From Kitasatospora papulosa (lineage in GTDB: Bacteria > Actinomycetota > Actinomycetes > Streptomycetales > Streptomycetaceae), in the NCBI RefSeq assembly GCF_000717245.1, contig NZ_JNYQ01000002.1:310001-374000 (forward strand): a stretch of 64,000 bases of DNA. Reading direction: 5' to 3'. Position 1 is the stretch's first letter, and each line of letters starts with the position of its first letter. A program made the position numbers and the translations under genes. The notes under the pieces were generated by a model. That model was not told the DNA's origin and did not search any database. It was given only the letters and a program-made list of their open reading frames with translations. This document shows, in pieces, positions 56,752 through 64,000 of the stretch.

Positions 56752-58224
56752 TCACACGCCGAGCTCGGCCCCTATGCGTCCGGCTCGCACGGCCCGGACG
56801 AGCTCGGCGTGATCCGCTTCCGTCCGGTCCGCGTACGTCACGGCGAAATCCGCCACAGCCGCGTCCAGCTCGCTGTTCTTCCCGCAGTAGCCCGCGAGCA
56901 GCCGAGGGTCGGCGCTGTGCGCGTGGGCCCGGGCCAGCAGCGCTCCGGTCATACGCCCGTAGTCGTCGACCTGGTCCGCCGCGAGCGCGGCCGGATCCAC
57001 GCTGCCCTTGCGGTTCCTGAACTGGCGAACCTGATAGGGCCTCCCGTCGACCTCGGCCCAGCCGAGCAGTATGTCGCTGACGACCTGCATACGCTTCTGC
57101 CCGAGCACCACCCGGCGCCCCTCGTGCACGGCCTCCGGCACGTCGAAACCGACCTGCGGGAGATAGGGCGAGAGCGCGGAGGGGCGGGCCTCCTTCACCT
57201 GCAGTACCAACGGCTCGCCGCGGTGGTCCAGCAACAGCACCACATACGACCGGGTCCCCACGCTCCCCGTGCCGACCACCCTGAACGCGACGTCATGAAT
57301 CGCATAACGGGCGAGCAGCGGGACCCTGTCCTCCGAAATGGTCCCGAGGTACCCCTCGAGCCCCGCCGCGACAGCGGCCGCCTCCGCGTCGGGTACGCGC
57401 CGCAGCACGGGCGGAGCATCGACGAACCGGCGACCACCGTCCTCGCACTCCTCGGTGGACCGAGCTGCGAAGCGGGCACTCGTGTTGTTGCGCGCTTTGG
57501 CCGAGACCCGCTCCAGCGTCCCCAGCAGATCCCGCGCGTCGGTGTGGGAGACGAGTTCCTCGTCCGCGATGGCGTTCCAGGCGTCGAGCGCGGGAAGCCC
57601 TGCCAGCAGACGCATCGTGCGCCGGTACGCGCCCACCGTGTCGTAGGCGCCCTGCCGGCAGGTGTCCTCGTCCGCCCCTGCCTCCCGGCCCGCGAGCACC
57701 AGAGAGGTGGCGAGCCGCTTGAGGTCCCACTCCCACGGGCCGAACACGGTCTCGTCGAAGTCGTTGAGGTCGATGACCAGATTGCCGCGCGCGTCTCCGT
57801 ACAGACCGAAGTTGGCCGCGTGCGCGTCGCCGCAGAGCTGCGCACCCACGCCTGTGACCGGCGTACCCGTCAAGTCATGTGCCATCAGTCCGGCCGAACC
57901 GCGCAGAAAGGCGAAGGGCGTTGCCGCCATGCGCCCCACCCGTATGGGCGTCAGGCCGGGCACCCGGCCCTGGTTCGACTGCTCGACCGCCTGCACCGCG
58001 TCCGGCCTTCCGGCAGGCAGCACGAGAGACCTGTGATCGGACCGGGAAACCTTGAGCCTCAGCGCCTTGCCCGCCGCTTTGGGGGACACCGCTTTCGCGG
58101 ACACCACCCCCGGTCCGGACGACCTCACCCCGCGGACCGCACGTCGCGCGAAGCCCCTGACGAACGGGATGCGCTCGTCCCCCGCCACCCGTTGCACCGG
58201 CACCGCCGCTTCGACCTCGTCCAT
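56752..58224 (-). CDS. DUF2252 family protein
   Basis: A 490-residue protein with kinase-like fold features of DUF2252: FLRGSAGLMAHDL, CGDAHAANFGLYGDARGNLVID (HxxN-like catalytic segment), LNDFDETVFGPWEWDLKRLATSL, and a C-terminal LLARAHAHSADPRLLAGYCG. Members are widespread and uncharacterised; a small-molecule phosphotransferase role is only a structural guess. The ATG at 58224 has GGGGGAGG 8 bases upstream. It is monocistronic; the upstream gap carries two DnaA-box-like sequences. Confidence 0.85.
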   Translation of the reverse strand: MDEVEAAVPVQRVAGDERIPFVRGFARRAVRGVRSSGPGVVSAKAVSPKAAGKALRLKVSRSDHRSLVLPAGRPDAVQAVEQSNQGRVPGLTPIRVGRMAATPFAFLRGSAGLMAHDLTGTPVTGVGAQLCGDAHAANFGLYGDARGNLVIDLNDFDETVFGPWEWDLKRLATSLVLAGREAGADEDTCRQGAYDTVGAYRRTMRLLAGLPALDAWNAIADEELVSHTDARDLLGTLERVSAKARNNTSARFAARSTEECEDGGRRFVDAPPVLRRVPDAEAAAVAAGLEGYLGTISEDRVPLLARYAIHDVAFRVVGTGSVGTRSYVVLLLDHRGEPLVLQVKEARPSALSPYLPQVGFDVPEAVHEGRRVVLGQKRMQVVSDILLGWAEVDGRPYQVRQFRNRKGSVDPAALAADQVDDYGRMTGALLARAHAHSADPRLLAGYCGKNSELDAAVADFAVTYADRTEADHAELVRAVRAGRIGAELGV

Positions 58225-58317
58225 GGAGCCCGCCTCCCCCGCACCTGTCCAGCAGTCCGTCCGATCAACATCAATCGCGGACGACGGTACAGCCGTGCCG
58301 CAACGACCGTCCTCCCC

Positions 58318-58349
58318 TGTGGACAACTCCCGATCCCGTCCGTGGACAA
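58318..58349 (-). promoter_or_regulatory. DnaA-box pair upstream of the DUF2252 gene
   Basis: TGTGGACAA at 58318-58326 (exact) and CGTGGACAA at 58341-58349 (one mismatch), same orientation, about 95 bases upstream of the ATG. Confidence 0.5.
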
Positions 58350-58437
58350 CGTCGCCGCCGGGTGCGCACTCACCCAGCGGCGCCGCTACGCCCTGGCACG
58401 GAAGCGGTGCGAGCGGCCGGCCCGCGCCTCACCGCCG

Positions 58438-59511
58438 TCACACTCCGACAGCCTCCTCCATCTCCTCCTCAGCCACGGCAGTCGTTCGCACGGCAGCCGT
58501 CTCACGCGCCTTCTCCGCGGCCTCGTGACGCCGTCGCGCCTCGGCCGAACCTGCCACCGCCACGACGACGAGTCCCGCCACAAACCACAAGGACAGCACC
58601 AGCAGGTGACCGCCGAGAGCATGCCCGCCGAAGTACACGTGGCTCCGCACCCCCTCGACGAAGCCCGCACCGTTCCAGAAGGAGTGCAGGGCACCGAAGA
58701 AGCCCGGTTGGAGTTCCGGCCGGAAGATGCCGCCCGAGCTCGTGAAGTTGAGCATGACGAAGAGCAGCATCACACCGAGCGTGGTCCACCGCTTCAGGAA
58801 GGTGTGCAGGCCCACTCCGATCAGCAGGATGCCCGCCGAATAGAGCCATGCCATCGCCCACAGCCCACCGAGTCCATGGTCCACCAGGCCGAACACGGGT
58901 CCCGCGAAAGCGGCGCCGATCGCACTGACGACGAGCGAGGTACCGAGCGCGAGCCCCGCCCTGATCCGCAGCGCCAGCACCGCGCCCGCGCCCCCGATCA
59001 CCGCGACCGACGCGTAGGAACCGATACTGACCGCCACCAGCAGGAAGAAGATTCCCTGCCCGGTCGGATCACCGGCGGCCGTGGGCTCGACGTCCGTCAC
59101 CCGGAGAGGGGAGCCCTGATCTGCGGCGACTTCGGTGAAGACCTTCTGGACGACCGTCGCGCTGGTGTCGGACGAGGCGGTGGCGACCATGAGTTCGGGC
59201 TTGCTGCCCGGCACGTAGGCGCCGTAGCTCTGCTGGGTCCTCAGGTGGTCGGCCGCGGCGTCGCGGTTCGCGACCGTGCGCACACTAAGTGCACCGTCAC
59301 CCTTGTCCTGCAAGGTCTGCGCGAGCACCTGCGCGCGTGCTCCGGAGCCGACCACGTCCACCCGCAGGTCATGCGGCGCAGGCGCGTGAAAGGCGCCCAG
59401 ATAGGCGAGCCCCATACCGACGCACATCAGCAGTGGCGTAATGAGATGACTGAGCACGTGACGCAGCGCACCGGCGGTTGAGCCGGAGGCGGAGCTCGGA
59501 CCTGCGGACAT
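58438..59511 (-). CDS. ABC-2/YhgE-like membrane protein
   Basis: A 357-residue polytopic protein. TM1 is LITPLLMCVGMGLAYLGAFH. A large extracytoplasmic domain follows (about 55-160; RVDVVGSGARAQVLAQTLQD, YGAYVPGSKPELMVATASSD), then five or so TM segments (IFFLLVAVSIGSYASVAVIG, TSLVVSAIGAAFAGPVFGLV, YSAGILLIGVGLHTFL, LVLSLWFVAGLVVVAVAG). This is the arrangement of ABC-2-type permease/YhgE-like exporters, though no ATPase is adjacent. ATG at 59511 has GGAGGAG 7 bases upstream. It is divergent from a MarR regulator that probably controls it. Confidence 0.75.
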   Translation of the reverse strand: MSAGPSSASGSTAGALRHVLSHLITPLLMCVGMGLAYLGAFHAPAPHDLRVDVVGSGARAQVLAQTLQDKGDGALSVRTVANRDAAADHLRTQQSYGAYVPGSKPELMVATASSDTSATVVQKVFTEVAADQGSPLRVTDVEPTAAGDPTGQGIFFLLVAVSIGSYASVAVIGGAGAVLALRIRAGLALGTSLVVSAIGAAFAGPVFGLVDHGLGGLWAMAWLYSAGILLIGVGLHTFLKRWTTLGVMLLFVMLNFTSSGGIFRPELQPGFFGALHSFWNGAGFVEGVRSHVYFGGHALGGHLLVLSLWFVAGLVVVAVAGSAEARRRHEAAEKARETAAVRTTAVAEEEMEEAVGV

Positions 59512-59538
59512 TCGACGACTCCTCCGATAGTTGGCTTT

Positions 59539-59569
59539 TACAACCCCTAAGCTCGTTGTAGCATACAAC
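59539..59569. promoter_or_regulatory. Candidate MarR operator in the exporter/MarR gap
   Basis: GTTGTA-GCA-TACAAC at 59555-59569 is a perfect 6-bp-arm palindrome, and another TACAAC half-site lies at 59539-59544. It sits between the two divergent starts (44 bases from the exporter ATG, 25 from the MarR GTG) and overlaps a -10-like TAGCAT. Confidence 0.6.
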
Positions 59570-59593
59570 TACATTTCGGAGAAGGTGATACAC

Positions 59594-60046
59594 GTGGCGG
59601 ACACCCCCCGGGACCGCGAGGAGTCGCTGGATGTCATCCAGCGCGAGCTGACGGCGTTCGCGCGCCGCGCACGGTCGACCGCGGCGCGGCTGCACCCGGA
59701 TCTGCCGCTCGTCTCGTACACGCTGCTCGCGCACATCGACCGCCGGCACGGCTGCCGCGCGGCCGACCTGGCCGCGCACTACATGCTGGACAAGTCGACA
59801 GTCAGCCGACAGGTCGCGACGCTGGAGAAGCTGGGGCTGGTGGAGCGCCATCCCGACCCGAGCGACCAGCGCACCCAGGTACTGCACCCCACCGCCGCCG
59901 GCACGGAGGCACTCGCCTCGACCCAGGCCAGCCGTCGCGCCGCCTACAGGGAACGCCTCGGAACGTGGACATCGGAGGATCTCGAACAGTTCGCGCAGTA
60001 CCTGCTGCGCTACAACTCGACGGGGGAAGGTTCGTCACCCCGGTAG
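59594..60046 (+). CDS. MarR family regulator
   Basis: A 150-residue winged-helix regulator. The HTH/wing is YTLLAHIDRRHGCRAADLAAHYMLDKSTVSRQVATLEKLGLVERHPDPSDQRTQVLHPT (key parts DKSTVSRQVATLE, RHPDPSDQRTQ). The GTG at 59594 has GGAGAAGG 8 bases upstream. It diverges from an exporter-like gene with a palindrome between them, the typical MarR arrangement in which a drug or metabolite relieves repression. Confidence 0.87.
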   Translation: MADTPRDREESLDVIQRELTAFARRARSTAARLHPDLPLVSYTLLAHIDRRHGCRAADLAAHYMLDKSTVSRQVATLEKLGLVERHPDPSDQRTQVLHPTAAGTEALASTQASRRAAYRERLGTWTSEDLEQFAQYLLRYNSTGEGSSPR

Positions 60047-60071
60047 ACCCCGCCGGGGCACCGACGGCAGG

Positions 60072-60416
60072 TCAGCAGCGCCCAGGACCACCCAGATAGG
60101 TGTCCGCCCACTGACCGAGCTCCTTGAGCGCGGGCTCCATGGCGGCACCGGCCTCCGTCAGCCGGTACGCGACCCGCAGCGGAGGCCCTTCGTCGACCTC
60201 CCGCACCACGAGACCGGCAGCCCCCAGTTCGGACAGACGATCCGAAAGCATCCGCTCGCTGATGCCCGGAATCGCCCGACGCAGATCCGCGAAGTGCACG
60301 GGCTGCTGCATCAGCACCGAGACGATCGGGCCCGTCCAGCGCTTCCCGAACAGCTCGAAGACGCGACTGATACTCGCGTCCACCCGCCGACAGGACTGTT
60401 CGCCGTGATGTGCCAT
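60072..60416 (-). CDS. HxlR family regulator
   Basis: A 114-residue winged-helix protein. It has the HxlR opening with a conserved Cys (EQSCRRVDASISRVFELFGKRWTGPIVSVLM, key Cys9), then RRAIPGISERMLSDRLSELGAAGLV and REVDEGPPLRVAYRLTEAG. HxlR proteins such as YodB sense electrophiles or quinones through this Cys and repress azoreductase-type genes. It is divergent from an azoreductase gene, consistent with that role. Confidence 0.88.
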   Translation of the reverse strand: MAHHGEQSCRRVDASISRVFELFGKRWTGPIVSVLMQQPVHFADLRRAIPGISERMLSDRLSELGAAGLVVREVDEGPPLRVAYRLTEAGAAMEPALKELGQWADTYLGGPGRC

Positions 60417-60464
60417 GACCCCAGGGTACTGCGTCGACGTGCGGGGCTTATTAAAAGTAAGTGA

Positions 60465-60479
60465 CTATGTTATACATAG
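60465..60479. promoter_or_regulatory. Candidate HxlR operator
   Basis: CTATG-TTATA-CATAG palindrome in a notably AT-rich stretch between the divergent HxlR (49 bases) and azoreductase (95 bases) genes; TATACAT within it also resembles a -10 element. Confidence 0.55.
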
Positions 60480-60573
60480 GTGCATACGAAAAAGCGGCTC
60501 ACGCTCACGGGCTCCTGGACGGCTCCGGAAACCGACGCCGAGCCTCAACCCTCGACTTTCTACGGAGATCTCC

Positions 60574-61185
60574 ATGGCCACGCTCCTGCACCTCGACTCC
60601 GCCGTCTTTCCTCAGGGCTCGGCGTCGCGCGAGGTCACCGCCGCCTTCGTCGCGGCATGGCGCGAGCAGCACCCCGACGGCCAGGTCGTGTACCGCGACC
60701 TCGCCGCGAACCCTCTGCCCCACCTGGACGCTCCGGCCGTGATCGCCGGCGCCGAGGACGCGCTGCGCGGTGAACTCGCCGCAGAACTGGCAGCCGCGGA
60801 TGCTGTGCTCATCGGCGCACCGATGTACAACTTCTCCATCCCGTCCACCTTGAAGGCGTGGCTGGACCAGGTGATCATCATCGGCCACACCGCAGGCCCG
60901 GAAGGCTCTGTCGCCGGCACACCGATCACCGTCGTGGCCAGCCGTGGGGGCTCGTACGCCCCGGGAACGCCGCGTGAGGACTTCGAGTTCGTCCAGAACT
61001 ACCTGGAGAAGGTGCTGACCGGCATGCTCGGGGCCGAAGTGGACTTCATCGTCCCGGAGTTGACCCTGGCCCACTCGAAGCCCGAGATGGCCGAGCTCAT
61101 CCCGCTCGCCGAAGCCTCCCGCACCCAGGCGCTCAGCGACGCCGCGGAGAAGGCCAAGGCCCTGGCCACCCGGCTCGTCGCCTGA
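60574..61185 (+). CDS. FMN-dependent NADH-azoreductase (AcpD/flavodoxin-like)
   Basis: A 203-residue flavodoxin-fold oxidoreductase. It has LDSAVFPQGSASREVTAAFV (FMN phosphate loop), GAPMYNFSIPSTLKAWLDQVI (FMN ring-binding), and VASRGGSYAPGTPREDF. Members reduce quinones and azo compounds by two-electron transfer, avoiding semiquinone stress. GGAG lies 6 bases before the ATG at 60574. It is divergent from HxlR, which probably regulates it; a terminator and a parS site follow. Confidence 0.92.
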   Translation: MATLLHLDSAVFPQGSASREVTAAFVAAWREQHPDGQVVYRDLAANPLPHLDAPAVIAGAEDALRGELAAELAAADAVLIGAPMYNFSIPSTLKAWLDQVIIIGHTAGPEGSVAGTPITVVASRGGSYAPGTPREDFEFVQNYLEKVLTGMLGAEVDFIVPELTLAHSKPEMAELIPLAEASRTQALSDAAEKAKALATRLVA

Positions 61186-61266
61186 ATCCGCCCGCAGTTG
61201 CTCGGACCCGCCAGGATTCGCTCGCAGCCACCGGGAACCAGCGGCATGGCGTGCCTGACAGGCACT

Positions 61267-61302
61267 CGGATCCGCGCCAAACGCCGCTTTGGTGCGGATC
61301 CG
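61267..61302 (+). terminator. Terminator of the azoreductase gene
   Basis: A 15-bp stem with one G-U pair (61267-61281 with 61288-61302) and a 6-base loop. The parS site starts 3 bases after it. Confidence 0.75.
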
Positions 61303-61304
61303 AC

Positions 61305-61318
61305 GTTTCACGTGAAAC
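61305..61318. promoter_or_regulatory. parS site (perfect)
   Basis: Exact consensus GTTTCACGTGAAAC, non-coding, directly downstream of a terminator stem. Confidence 0.92.
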
Positions 61319-61579
61319 AGCAGCCCGATCCGCCCGCGTCTCCGCTCCGGGTGCGTGCTTCATCACAGCGCCCGCCACGCCCGTCAGGCGCATCAGACCC
61401 GCGCCCGCACCCTCAGATATTCGGAGCGTGCAGAGGGCGCCCGAGGCAGCGAGCGGCGTCGCCCCACCGAAGGGCACGCCGAGCCGAAGCTGACGGCAAC
61501 AACCGCGCGGAAGGGCCGCCAGGAGGATCCGCCCGAAAGATCGCGCGCGGATCGACGTCCAGCGGGACGCGCACAACGA

Positions 61580-61617
61580 AGAACCCCCGCACCGGATCTC
61601 CCCGGTGCGGGGGTTCT
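61580..61617 (-). terminator. Terminator of the tRNA-Leu gene
   Basis: A perfect 16-bp stem (61580-61595 with 61602-61617) and a 6-base loop, about 40 bases beyond the tRNA 3' end on the minus strand. Confidence 0.8.
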
Positions 61618-61655
61618 GTCGAACCAACCTGGCTGCCGCTAGCGACCGCCTGTTG

Positions 61656-61738
61656 TGCGCGAGGGGGGATTTGAACCCCCACGTCCCTAAGGACACTGGC
61701 ACCTGAAGCCAGCGCGTCTGCCGTTCCGCCACTCGCGC
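61656..61738 (-). tRNA. tRNA-Leu (CAG anticodon)
   Basis: Minus-strand tRNA. The acceptor arms are GCGCGAG and CTCGCGC. The anticodon stem-loop CTGGC-TTCAGGT-GCCAG has anticodon CAG (reads CUG). A long variable arm (GTCCTTAGGGAC-like) typical of tRNA-Leu and a T-arm with GGTTCAAATCC are visible. The 3' CCA is not encoded. Confidence 0.95.
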
Positions 61739-62052
61739 AAGAGTGGTGTTTTCAGACTCTCCCACCGTGTGGTGCGAGCGCCTGGCGACAACCGAAGATT
61801 AGCACGCTGGACTGGGTGGATTCACATCCGTTGTTTCGCCGGACTCGCGAGGGGAACCGGGAACGCGGAAAGCCCGGCCCCACTCCTCCTGAGTGCACCC
61901 GGAGTGCGGGACACTGTGAGGAGGCCACCTCTACGATCCGTGTGAGAGGTGACACTCATCCACTGTGCAGACAAGGGGAACCAGCCGATTTCCCGACGCG
62001 TGGATACGATCAGTAAGCAGTACAGCGACGACGACACCGGAGGAGGTGCCCC
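61739..62052. other. Control region upstream of tRNA-Leu and the fhaA operon
   Basis: 314 non-coding bases between divergent units. A short inverted repeat CACCTCT/AGAGGTG is at 61926-61951. A -10-like TACGAT at 62005-62010, 42 bases before fhaA, is the best promoter candidate for the fha-pstP operon; no good -35 is visible. No gene seen. Confidence 0.35.
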
Positions 62053-62907
62053 ATGGGAGTCATGAAGCGTTTCGAGCAGCGTCTCGAAGGTCTGGTCAAT
62101 GGCACCTTCGCCAAGGTCTTCAAGTCCGAGGTGCAGCCGGTCGAGATCGCGGGAGCCCTCCAGCGCGAGTGCGACAACAACGCGACGATCTGGAACCGTG
62201 AGCGGACCGTCGTGCCCAACGACTTCATCGTCGAACTCAGCACGCCGGACTTCGAGCGGCTCAGCCCGTACTCCGGCCAGCTCGGCGACGAGCTGTCCGG
62301 CCTCGTACGGGACTACGCCAAGCAGCAGCGGTACACCTTCATGGGGCCGATCAAGGTCCACCTGGAGAAGGCGGACGACCTCGACACGGGGCTCTACCGC
62401 GTACGCAGCCGGACCTTGGCGTCGAGTTCGTCACAGGGCCAGCAAGGCGGCCCCGCTCCCCAGGGCCAGCCGAACCGGCCCGCACCGCAGGGACAGGGCG
62501 GTTACGGCTACCCGCCGGCCTCCGCCCCGCCCATGCCCCCGGCCCCGCCTCAGGGCGCCGGGCGTCCGGGTGGCGCTCCCAACGACCGGCGCCCGCCGAC
62601 CGGGTCCGGCCCCATGCCGGACGCCCAGGTGCGGCGTTGGATCGAGATCAACGGCACCCGCCATCAGATCTCCCGCCCGACGTTGGTGATGGGACGAAGC
62701 ACCGACGCCGACGTGCGGATCGACGACCCCGGCGTATCGCGCCGGCACTGTGAGATCCGGACCGGAACGCCCTCGACGATCCAGGATCTCGGGTCTACCA
62801 ACGGCATCGTGGTAGACGGGCAGCACACCACCCGCGCTACGCTCCGCGACGGCTCGCGGATCGTCGTGGGCAGCACCACCATCGTTTACCGGCAAGCCGA
62901 AGGGTGA
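62053..62907 (+). CDS. fhaA: FhaA: DUF3662 and FHA domain protein
   Basis: A 284-residue protein. The N-terminal DUF3662 domain (about 1-115; FEQRLEGLVNGTFAKVFKSEV, EIAGALQRECDNNATIW) is followed by a Pro/Gly/Gln-rich linker. A C-terminal FHA domain (about 195-280; LVMGRSTDADVRIDDPGVSRRHCEI, QDLGSTNGIVVDG) binds phosphothreonine with Arg, Ser and Asn in those motifs. In mycobacteria FhaA binds the phosphorylated MviN/MurJ pseudokinase and cell-wall factors. AGGAGG precedes the ATG. It is first of fhaA-fhaB-pstP, the head of the growth and division locus with rodA, pbpA, pknA and pknB. Confidence 0.93.
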   Translation: MGVMKRFEQRLEGLVNGTFAKVFKSEVQPVEIAGALQRECDNNATIWNRERTVVPNDFIVELSTPDFERLSPYSGQLGDELSGLVRDYAKQQRYTFMGPIKVHLEKADDLDTGLYRVRSRTLASSSSQGQQGGPAPQGQPNRPAPQGQGGYGYPPASAPPMPPAPPQGAGRPGGAPNDRRPPTGSGPMPDAQVRRWIEINGTRHQISRPTLVMGRSTDADVRIDDPGVSRRHCEIRTGTPSTIQDLGSTNGIVVDGQHTTRATLRDGSRIVVGSTTIVYRQAEG

Positions 62908-62917
62908 AGCGGGGGCA

Positions 62918-63436
62918 ATGTCAGAGCTGACCCTGACGGTCATGCGGCTAGGTTTCCTGGCTGTTCTGTGGCTATTCGTAATCGTGGCCGTCCAGGTCAT
63001 TCGCAGCGACCTGTTCGGTACGCGTGTCACGCAGCGCGGTTCACGCCGCACTGCCGCTGACACGCGCCCGCAGCAAGGGCGCCAACAGCAGCAAGCAGCG
63101 CCGCCTCAGCAGCGCCAGCAGTCCGGGCGCCAGCGCCGCGGAGCACCCACCAAGCTGGTCGTCTCCGAAGGCACGCTCACGGGCACCACCGTGGCGCTCC
63201 AGGGCCAGACCATCACCCTGGGCCGCGCGCACGATTCAACGATCGTGCTGGACGACGACTACGCGTCCAGCCGGCATGCCAGGATCTACCCGGACCGTGA
63301 CGGCCAGTGGATCGTCGAGGATCTCGGGTCCACCAACGGCACGTATCTCGACCGGACCCGGCTCACCACCCCGACACCTGTTCCGCTGGGCGCACCGATC
63401 CGCATCGGCAAGACCGTCATCGAGCTGCGGAAGTAG
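62918..63436 (+). CDS. fhaB: FhaB (FipA-like): membrane FHA domain protein
   Basis: A 172-residue protein. One N-terminal TM segment (LGFLAVLWLFVIVAVQVI, about 11-28), a Gln/Arg-rich linker, and a C-terminal FHA domain (ITLGRAHDSTIVLDDDYASSRHARI, VEDLGSTNGTYLDRTRL). In mycobacteria the orthologue (FhaB/FipA) links PknA/PknB signalling to FtsZ/FtsQ and division. ATG at 62918 lies 10 bases after the fhaA stop. The linker has a long run of Gln codons (CAG/CAA), a slippage-prone sequence. Confidence 0.92.
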   Translation: MSELTLTVMRLGFLAVLWLFVIVAVQVIRSDLFGTRVTQRGSRRTAADTRPQQGRQQQQAAPPQQRQQSGRQRRGAPTKLVVSEGTLTGTTVALQGQTITLGRAHDSTIVLDDDYASSRHARIYPDRDGQWIVEDLGSTNGTYLDRTRLTTPTPVPLGAPIRIGKTVIELRK

Positions 63437-63520
63437 TACGACAATGAGCGAGCGGAGCGAGCGAGCCGCGGCGGTCCTGACAACGGACCCGACCCGGCTC
63501 CCGACCGGAGGGTGGGCAGT

Positions 63521-64000
63521 GTGGCTCGAGACCGGCTGTACCCCGAGCCGACGGGCGAGGTGCGCATGAGCTTGTCCCTGCGCTTCGCCGCCGGATCGCA
63601 CAAGGGCATGATCCGGGAAGGCAACGAGGACTCCGGCTACGCCGGCCCCCGCCTTCTCGCCATCGCCGACGGCATGGGCGGCCAGGCGGCCGGCGAGGTC
63701 GCCAGCTCCGAGGTGATCTCCACACTCGTCCAGCTCGACGACGACGTCCCGGGATCCGACATCCTCACCTCGCTCGGCACGGCGGTCCAGCGGGCCAACG
63801 ACCAACTGCGCGTCATGGTCGAGGAGGACCCCCAGCTGGAGGGCATGGGCACGACGCTCACCGCCCTGCTCTGGACCGGTCAGCGTCTCGGCCTCGTGCA
63901 CGTCGGCGACTCCCGTGCCTACCTCCTGCGTGACGGCGTCCTGACCCAGATCACCCAGGACCACACGTGGGTGCAGCGTCTCGTCGACGAGGGCAGGATC
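63521..64000 (+). CDS. pstP: PP2C Ser/Thr phosphatase PstP, N-terminal part (3' end outside window)
   Basis: 160 codons are visible to the window edge. It has the PP2C metal motifs REGNEDSGYAGPRLL, LLAIADGMGGQAAGEVAS, GMGTTLTALLW, HVGDSRAYLLRDG and DHTWVQRLV, so the catalytic domain is being entered intact. PstP is the partner phosphatase of PknA/PknB. GTG at 63521 has GGAGG 9 bases upstream and yields MARDRLYPEPTGEVRMSLSL; ATG at 63566 with GAGG is an alternative. Between fhaB and pstP lie 84 bases with a GAGCGAGCGGAGCGAGCGAG micro-repeat near 63445. Confidence 0.93.
   Translation, partial: MARDRLYPEPTGEVRMSLSLRFAAGSHKGMIREGNEDSGYAGPRLLAIADGMGGQAAGEVASSEVISTLVQLDDDVPGSDILTSLGTAVQRANDQLRVMVEEDPQLEGMGTTLTALLWTGQRLGLVHVGDSRAYLLRDGVLTQITQDHTWVQRLVDEGRI

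Larger units (their letters stand above)
61186..61655. other. 470-base region between azoreductase and tRNA-Leu
   Basis: No gene supported. It contains the azoreductase terminator (61267-61302), parS (61305-61318), about 250 bases of unremarkable GC-rich sequence, and the tRNA terminator (61580-61617). Open frames here are unlike proteins and disagree in strand. Confidence 0.7.

Noticed and set aside
56401..59481. A 1026-codon plus-strand open frame across four minus-strand genes
   Set aside because: Low-complexity Arg/Pro/His-rich translation that runs through the J-domain, DUF2252 and exporter genes; a shadow frame.
61198..61765. Overlapping open frames on both strands in the azoreductase/tRNA gap
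   Set aside because: They cross the parS site, a terminator and the tRNA, are of low complexity and lack ribosome-binding sites.

Overview
The window is a gene-dense, very GC-rich stretch of chromosome with the codon bias, GTG/TTG starts, multidomain signalling proteins and gene content of a Streptomyces. It holds a metG 3' end, aspS, a PASTA-type kinase, a SARP regulator, two branched-chain keto acid dehydrogenase clusters, a paa cluster and, at the right edge, the fhaA-fhaB-pstP start of the division/PknA-PknB locus. Three perfect ParB-binding parS sites, one near-perfect site and several DnaA boxes, together with the right-edge locus, place it in the core near oriC. I see no insertion sequence, prophage, CRISPR array or biosynthetic cluster. 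The species cannot be named from this sequence.

Layout. 1-9.97 kb: metG end, an L,D-transpeptidase-like lipoprotein, a Tat-exported intradiol dioxygenase, aspS, a PAS-GAF-PP2C-HATPase regulator, an AI-2E-family permease, a pirin and an SseB-like protein. 10-25 kb: a long-chain acyl-CoA dehydrogenase, an M18 aminopeptidase, a SARP/AfsR-type regulator, a DUF4232 lipoprotein, an NHLRC2-like thioredoxin/NHL protein, a LURP-one protein, a nitrilase-superfamily hydrolase, a mycothiol-dependent enzyme, an MFS/GntR pair and a K15-like DD-transpeptidase. 25-29 kb: first bkd operon (E1 alpha, E1 beta, E2). 29-31.5 kb: a DevR/DosR-like response regulator, a flavin split-barrel protein and an APH-fold kinase, with a DosR-box-like palindrome between the first two. 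31.7-41.6 kb: two divergent membrane Ser/Thr kinases, the proteasome activator Bpa, a quinone oxidoreductase, a K+ channel and a MoeA/MobA-like pair.

41.7-55.1 kb is the most coherent region. A second bkd operon diverges from its Lrp-type regulator bkdR. Next come a PaaR-like TetR gene diverging from paaN, then an opposite-strand operon (DUF5819, HTTM, RNA methyltransferase), then paaABCDE. A palindrome matching the known PaaR operator lies in the tetR/paaN gap and in the paaA leader (18 bp identical), and a one-mismatch copy lies in the bkd2/bkdR gap. This suggests one TetR protein ties phenylacetate and branched-chain catabolism together.

55.3-61.2 kb: rhodanese, J-domain-like protein, DUF2252 protein, an ABC-2-like exporter diverging from a MarR regulator, and an HxlR/azoreductase divergon. 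61.6-64 kb: tRNA-Leu(CAG), fhaA, fhaB and the 5' part of pstP. Most genes end at strong GC-rich hairpins, and three of the four parS or parS-like sites lie in or beside such a terminator.
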